8,079 bases of DNA from an uncultured Solobacterium sp. (GTDB lineage Bacteria > Bacillota_I > Bacilli_A > Erysipelotrichales > Erysipelotrichaceae): contig CALISH010000095.1 of the NCBI GenBank assembly GCA_938041275.1, positions 1-8,079 on the forward strand, read 5' to 3'. Both the position numbers and the translations under genes were made by a program. This document shows positions 6,978 to 8,079 of the stretch, one piece after another. The notes beneath the pieces were generated by a model. The model made no database searches. It was not told the DNA's origin and worked only from the letters and a program-made list of their open reading frames with translations. Position 1 is the stretch's first letter. Each line of letters begins with the position of its first letter.

Positions 6978-7908
6978 GACTATCACCACCTAACCGTATC
7001 CGTGGATCAAATATTCCATAGAATACATCTGCCACTAAATTAATCATGACATACGCAAGCACAAGCCACACTACAACGCCCTGAATAATTGGGATATCTT
7101 TACTAATAATCGCATCTATTAATAACTTTCCAAGCCCTGGCCAATTAAAAATGGTTTCAATTAGTGCAACACCACTTAAAAGACTTCCAAAGGAAACAGC
7201 AGTTAAAGTAATCACTTCAACCATTGCACTACGCAAAACAGTATGGAACAGAATTGAAACTGTACCAATTCCTCTGGCGCGTAAGCCTCTGATGTAGTCT
7301 TTCTCTAATTCATGACTAGCAATCTTTTGAATCTGTTTGATATATCGAAATGACATACCAAGCATGATGGTTAAACTAGGCATAATAACACCTGTATTAT
7401 CCTTTGGTAATACACTAAAGATATGGAACACGGAAGTAAATAAATACAACAACAATAGCCCAATTATAAAGGTGGGAATCGATATCCCTACCTGTGTTAT
7501 CGCATTAATCAACTTTGAAAGTCTTGATTGCTTGCGGTATGCACAATAGATTCCAAGTGGCAAAGAAATTACCAGTGTTAATACCATACTGTTGATCGCA
7601 ATCGATATTGTATATGGTGCAGCTTTCATAAGCTTTTCAAAAACAGGACGACCATCCTGATAAGAAGTACCTAGATTTCCTTTCAAGAAAGAAACCCACC
7701 AGTTTTGATATTGGATAAAAAATGGTTCATCCAAGTGATGTTCATGACGGAACTGTTCTAACATCTCTTCAGTTGCCGGAGTCCCTGCTTGGTGGAAATG
7801 CATATGTGCAGGATCACTTGGTGAAAGATAAATTAAACTAAATGTGATAAGCGTAACTCCTATGACAATAGGAATTGTACGCAATAAACGCTTGATAAAA
7901 TATTTCAT
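6967..7908 (-). CDS. ABC transporter permease, NikB/DppB-type, with histidine-rich external loop
   Basis: This first gene of the operon encodes a 313-residue membrane subunit that pairs with the NikC-like permease. The opening MKYFIKRLLRTIPIVIGVTL and the LIYLSPSDPA motif (25-34) are typical of the family. Helices are visible near 9-29, 100-121, 136-160, 173-187, 230-252 and 275-300. GNLGTSYQDGRPV (77-89) precedes helix 2. The EAA loop for ATPase contact is DYIRGLRARGIGTVSILFHT (204-223), followed by ALIETIFNWPGLGKLL (248-263). The first external loop holds two histidine clusters: H35, H37 and H39 in HMHFHQ, and H55, H57 and H58 in RHEHHL. These stand where related proteins more often have charged or small residues. 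The ATG at 7908 has AAAGGAA at 7915-7921 with a six-base gap, three bases after a leader hairpin. The stop overlaps the next gene by 11 bases. Confidence 0.94.
   Translation of the reverse strand: MKYFIKRLLRTIPIVIGVTLITFSLIYLSPSDPAHMHFHQAGTPATEEMLEQFRHEHHLDEPFFIQYQNWWVSFLKGNLGTSYQDGRPVFEKLMKAAPYTISIAINSMVLTLVISLPLGIYCAYRKQSRLSKLINAITQVGISIPTFIIGLLLLYLFTSVFHIFSVLPKDNTGVIMPSLTIMLGMSFRYIKQIQKIASHELEKDYIRGLRARGIGTVSILFHTVLRSAMVEVITLTAVSFGSLLSGVALIETIFNWPGLGKLLIDAIISKDIPIIQGVVVWLVLAYVMINLVADVFYGIFDPRIRLGGDSHEA
6986..6991 (-). promoter_or_regulatory. Ribosome-binding site that decides the NikC-like start
   Basis: AGGTGG lies eight bases before the ATG at 6977, within the last codons of the NikB-like gene. 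The in-frame GTG codons at 6984-6989 could be read as earlier starts but fall in or next to this site and have no site of their own. Confidence 0.65.
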
Positions 7909-7924
7909 TGTAAATTCCTTTGCA

Positions 7925-7946
7925 TAGTTGAATATATCTTCAACTA
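7925..7946 (-). repeat. Perfect 8-base inverted repeat next to the first ribosome-binding site
   Basis: TAGTTGAA and TTCAACTA flank a six-base spacer (TATATC on the plus strand). As RNA it would form a hairpin with an AU-rich loop, ending three bases before the AAAGGAA ribosome-binding site of the NikB-like gene. It could be an operator half of a pair, an RNA element that shapes translation initiation, or a 5' stabiliser. It is not a terminator, because no T-tract follows on the minus strand. Confidence 0.7.
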
Positions 7947-7963
7947 ATATCTACAGAAACAAA

Positions 7964-7989
7964 ATACATTAGCACTATCGCTAATGTAT
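7964..7989 (-). repeat. Perfect 10-base inverted repeat in the transporter leader (operator or hairpin)
   Basis: ATACATTAGC and GCTAATGTAT flank a six-base spacer (ACTATC on the plus strand), 26 bases in all with no mismatch. It sits 56 bases upstream of the first start codon and downstream of the candidate promoter. As DNA it has the size and symmetry of a dimeric repressor operator. As RNA it is followed on the minus strand by TTTTGTTT, so it could instead be a weak terminator, either of an upstream gene or an attenuator. It does not match the NikR, Fur or Zur box patterns that I know. Confidence 0.75.
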
Positions 7990-8038
7990 CACTCTTGCCT
8001 GTATTTTAGCTACATAAATGCTGTTTCATGCACAACAA

Positions 8039-8067
8039 ATGGTATGGGAATTCATTGCTTTCGTCAA
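8039..8067 (-). promoter_or_regulatory. Candidate sigma-A promoter of the transporter operon
   Basis: TTGACG (8067-8062, five of six matches to TTGACA) and TACCAT (8044-8039, four of six to TATAAT) are separated by exactly 17 bases on the minus strand. A start point near 8032 is implied, giving a leader of about 124 bases that contains both inverted repeats. The -10 box is weak. A better -10-like TAAAAT at 8008-8003 has no good -35 partner. Moderate to low confidence. Confidence 0.42.
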
Positions 8068-8079
8068 GTCATATCACCA

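Noticed and set aside
8047..8052. An AATTCC (minus strand) that could pair with GGAATT at the first ribosome-binding site as an anti-Shine-Dalgarno switch.
   Set aside because: It lies between the proposed -35 and -10 boxes, so it would not be in the transcript, and a six-base match is expected by chance.
8018..8079. A possible divergent plus-strand gene start (MLFHAQQMVWEF..., ATG at 8018, open to the window edge), which would make the dyads a shared operator.
   Set aside because: Only 20 codons are visible, there is no Shine-Dalgarno before the ATG, and the candidate minus-strand promoter occupies the same bases. More sequence to the right is needed to judge it.

Overview
The window is A+T-rich and densely packed. 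Every gene I can support lies on the minus strand, so the biological reading order runs from high to low coordinates. Strong GGAGG-type ribosome-binding sites, AT-rich codons, a lipoprotein-type binding protein instead of a periplasmic one, and a short PriA all point to a low-GC Gram-positive (Bacillota). An Erysipelotrichia-like host is possible, but this is an inference from general sequence character and there is no marker that fixes it.

Region 1 (8079 down to 3129) is a five-gene ABC importer operon of the nickel/peptide (Nik/Opp/Dpp) class. A 170-base leader carries a candidate promoter and two perfect inverted repeats. It is followed by a NikB-like permease, a NikC-like permease, a family 5 lipoprotein binding protein, and two ATPases of the NikD and NikE type. 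All four junctions overlap, by 11, 17, 4 and 13 bases, so translation is probably coupled along the message. The binding protein sits third, between the permeases and the ATPases, and has the strongest ribosome-binding site of the operon. A clear intrinsic terminator closes the operon, and its stem begins inside the last codons of the final ATPase gene. The substrate (nickel or another metal complex, or a peptide) cannot be fixed from the sequence.

Region 2 (3128 down to 1) is a second, co-directional group: priA, the replication-restart helicase, followed after 11 bases by a RimJ/RimL-like GNAT acetyltransferase, and after 21 more bases by a second, unrelated GNAT acetyltransferase that runs off the left edge. 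Its promoter must lie in the 63 bases between the terminator and priA, or it depends on read-through; only a weak -10 element is visible there.

Together, the importer genes form one complete transporter (lipoprotein receptor, two membrane subunits, two ATPases). The priA group is a housekeeping gene with two acetyltransferases of unknown substrate. I see no mobile element, CRISPR array, tRNA, rRNA or defence system, and no clearly novel system. The most interesting parts are the paired hairpins in the transporter leader, the degenerate ABC signature in the first ATPase, and a histidine-rich external loop in the first permease.
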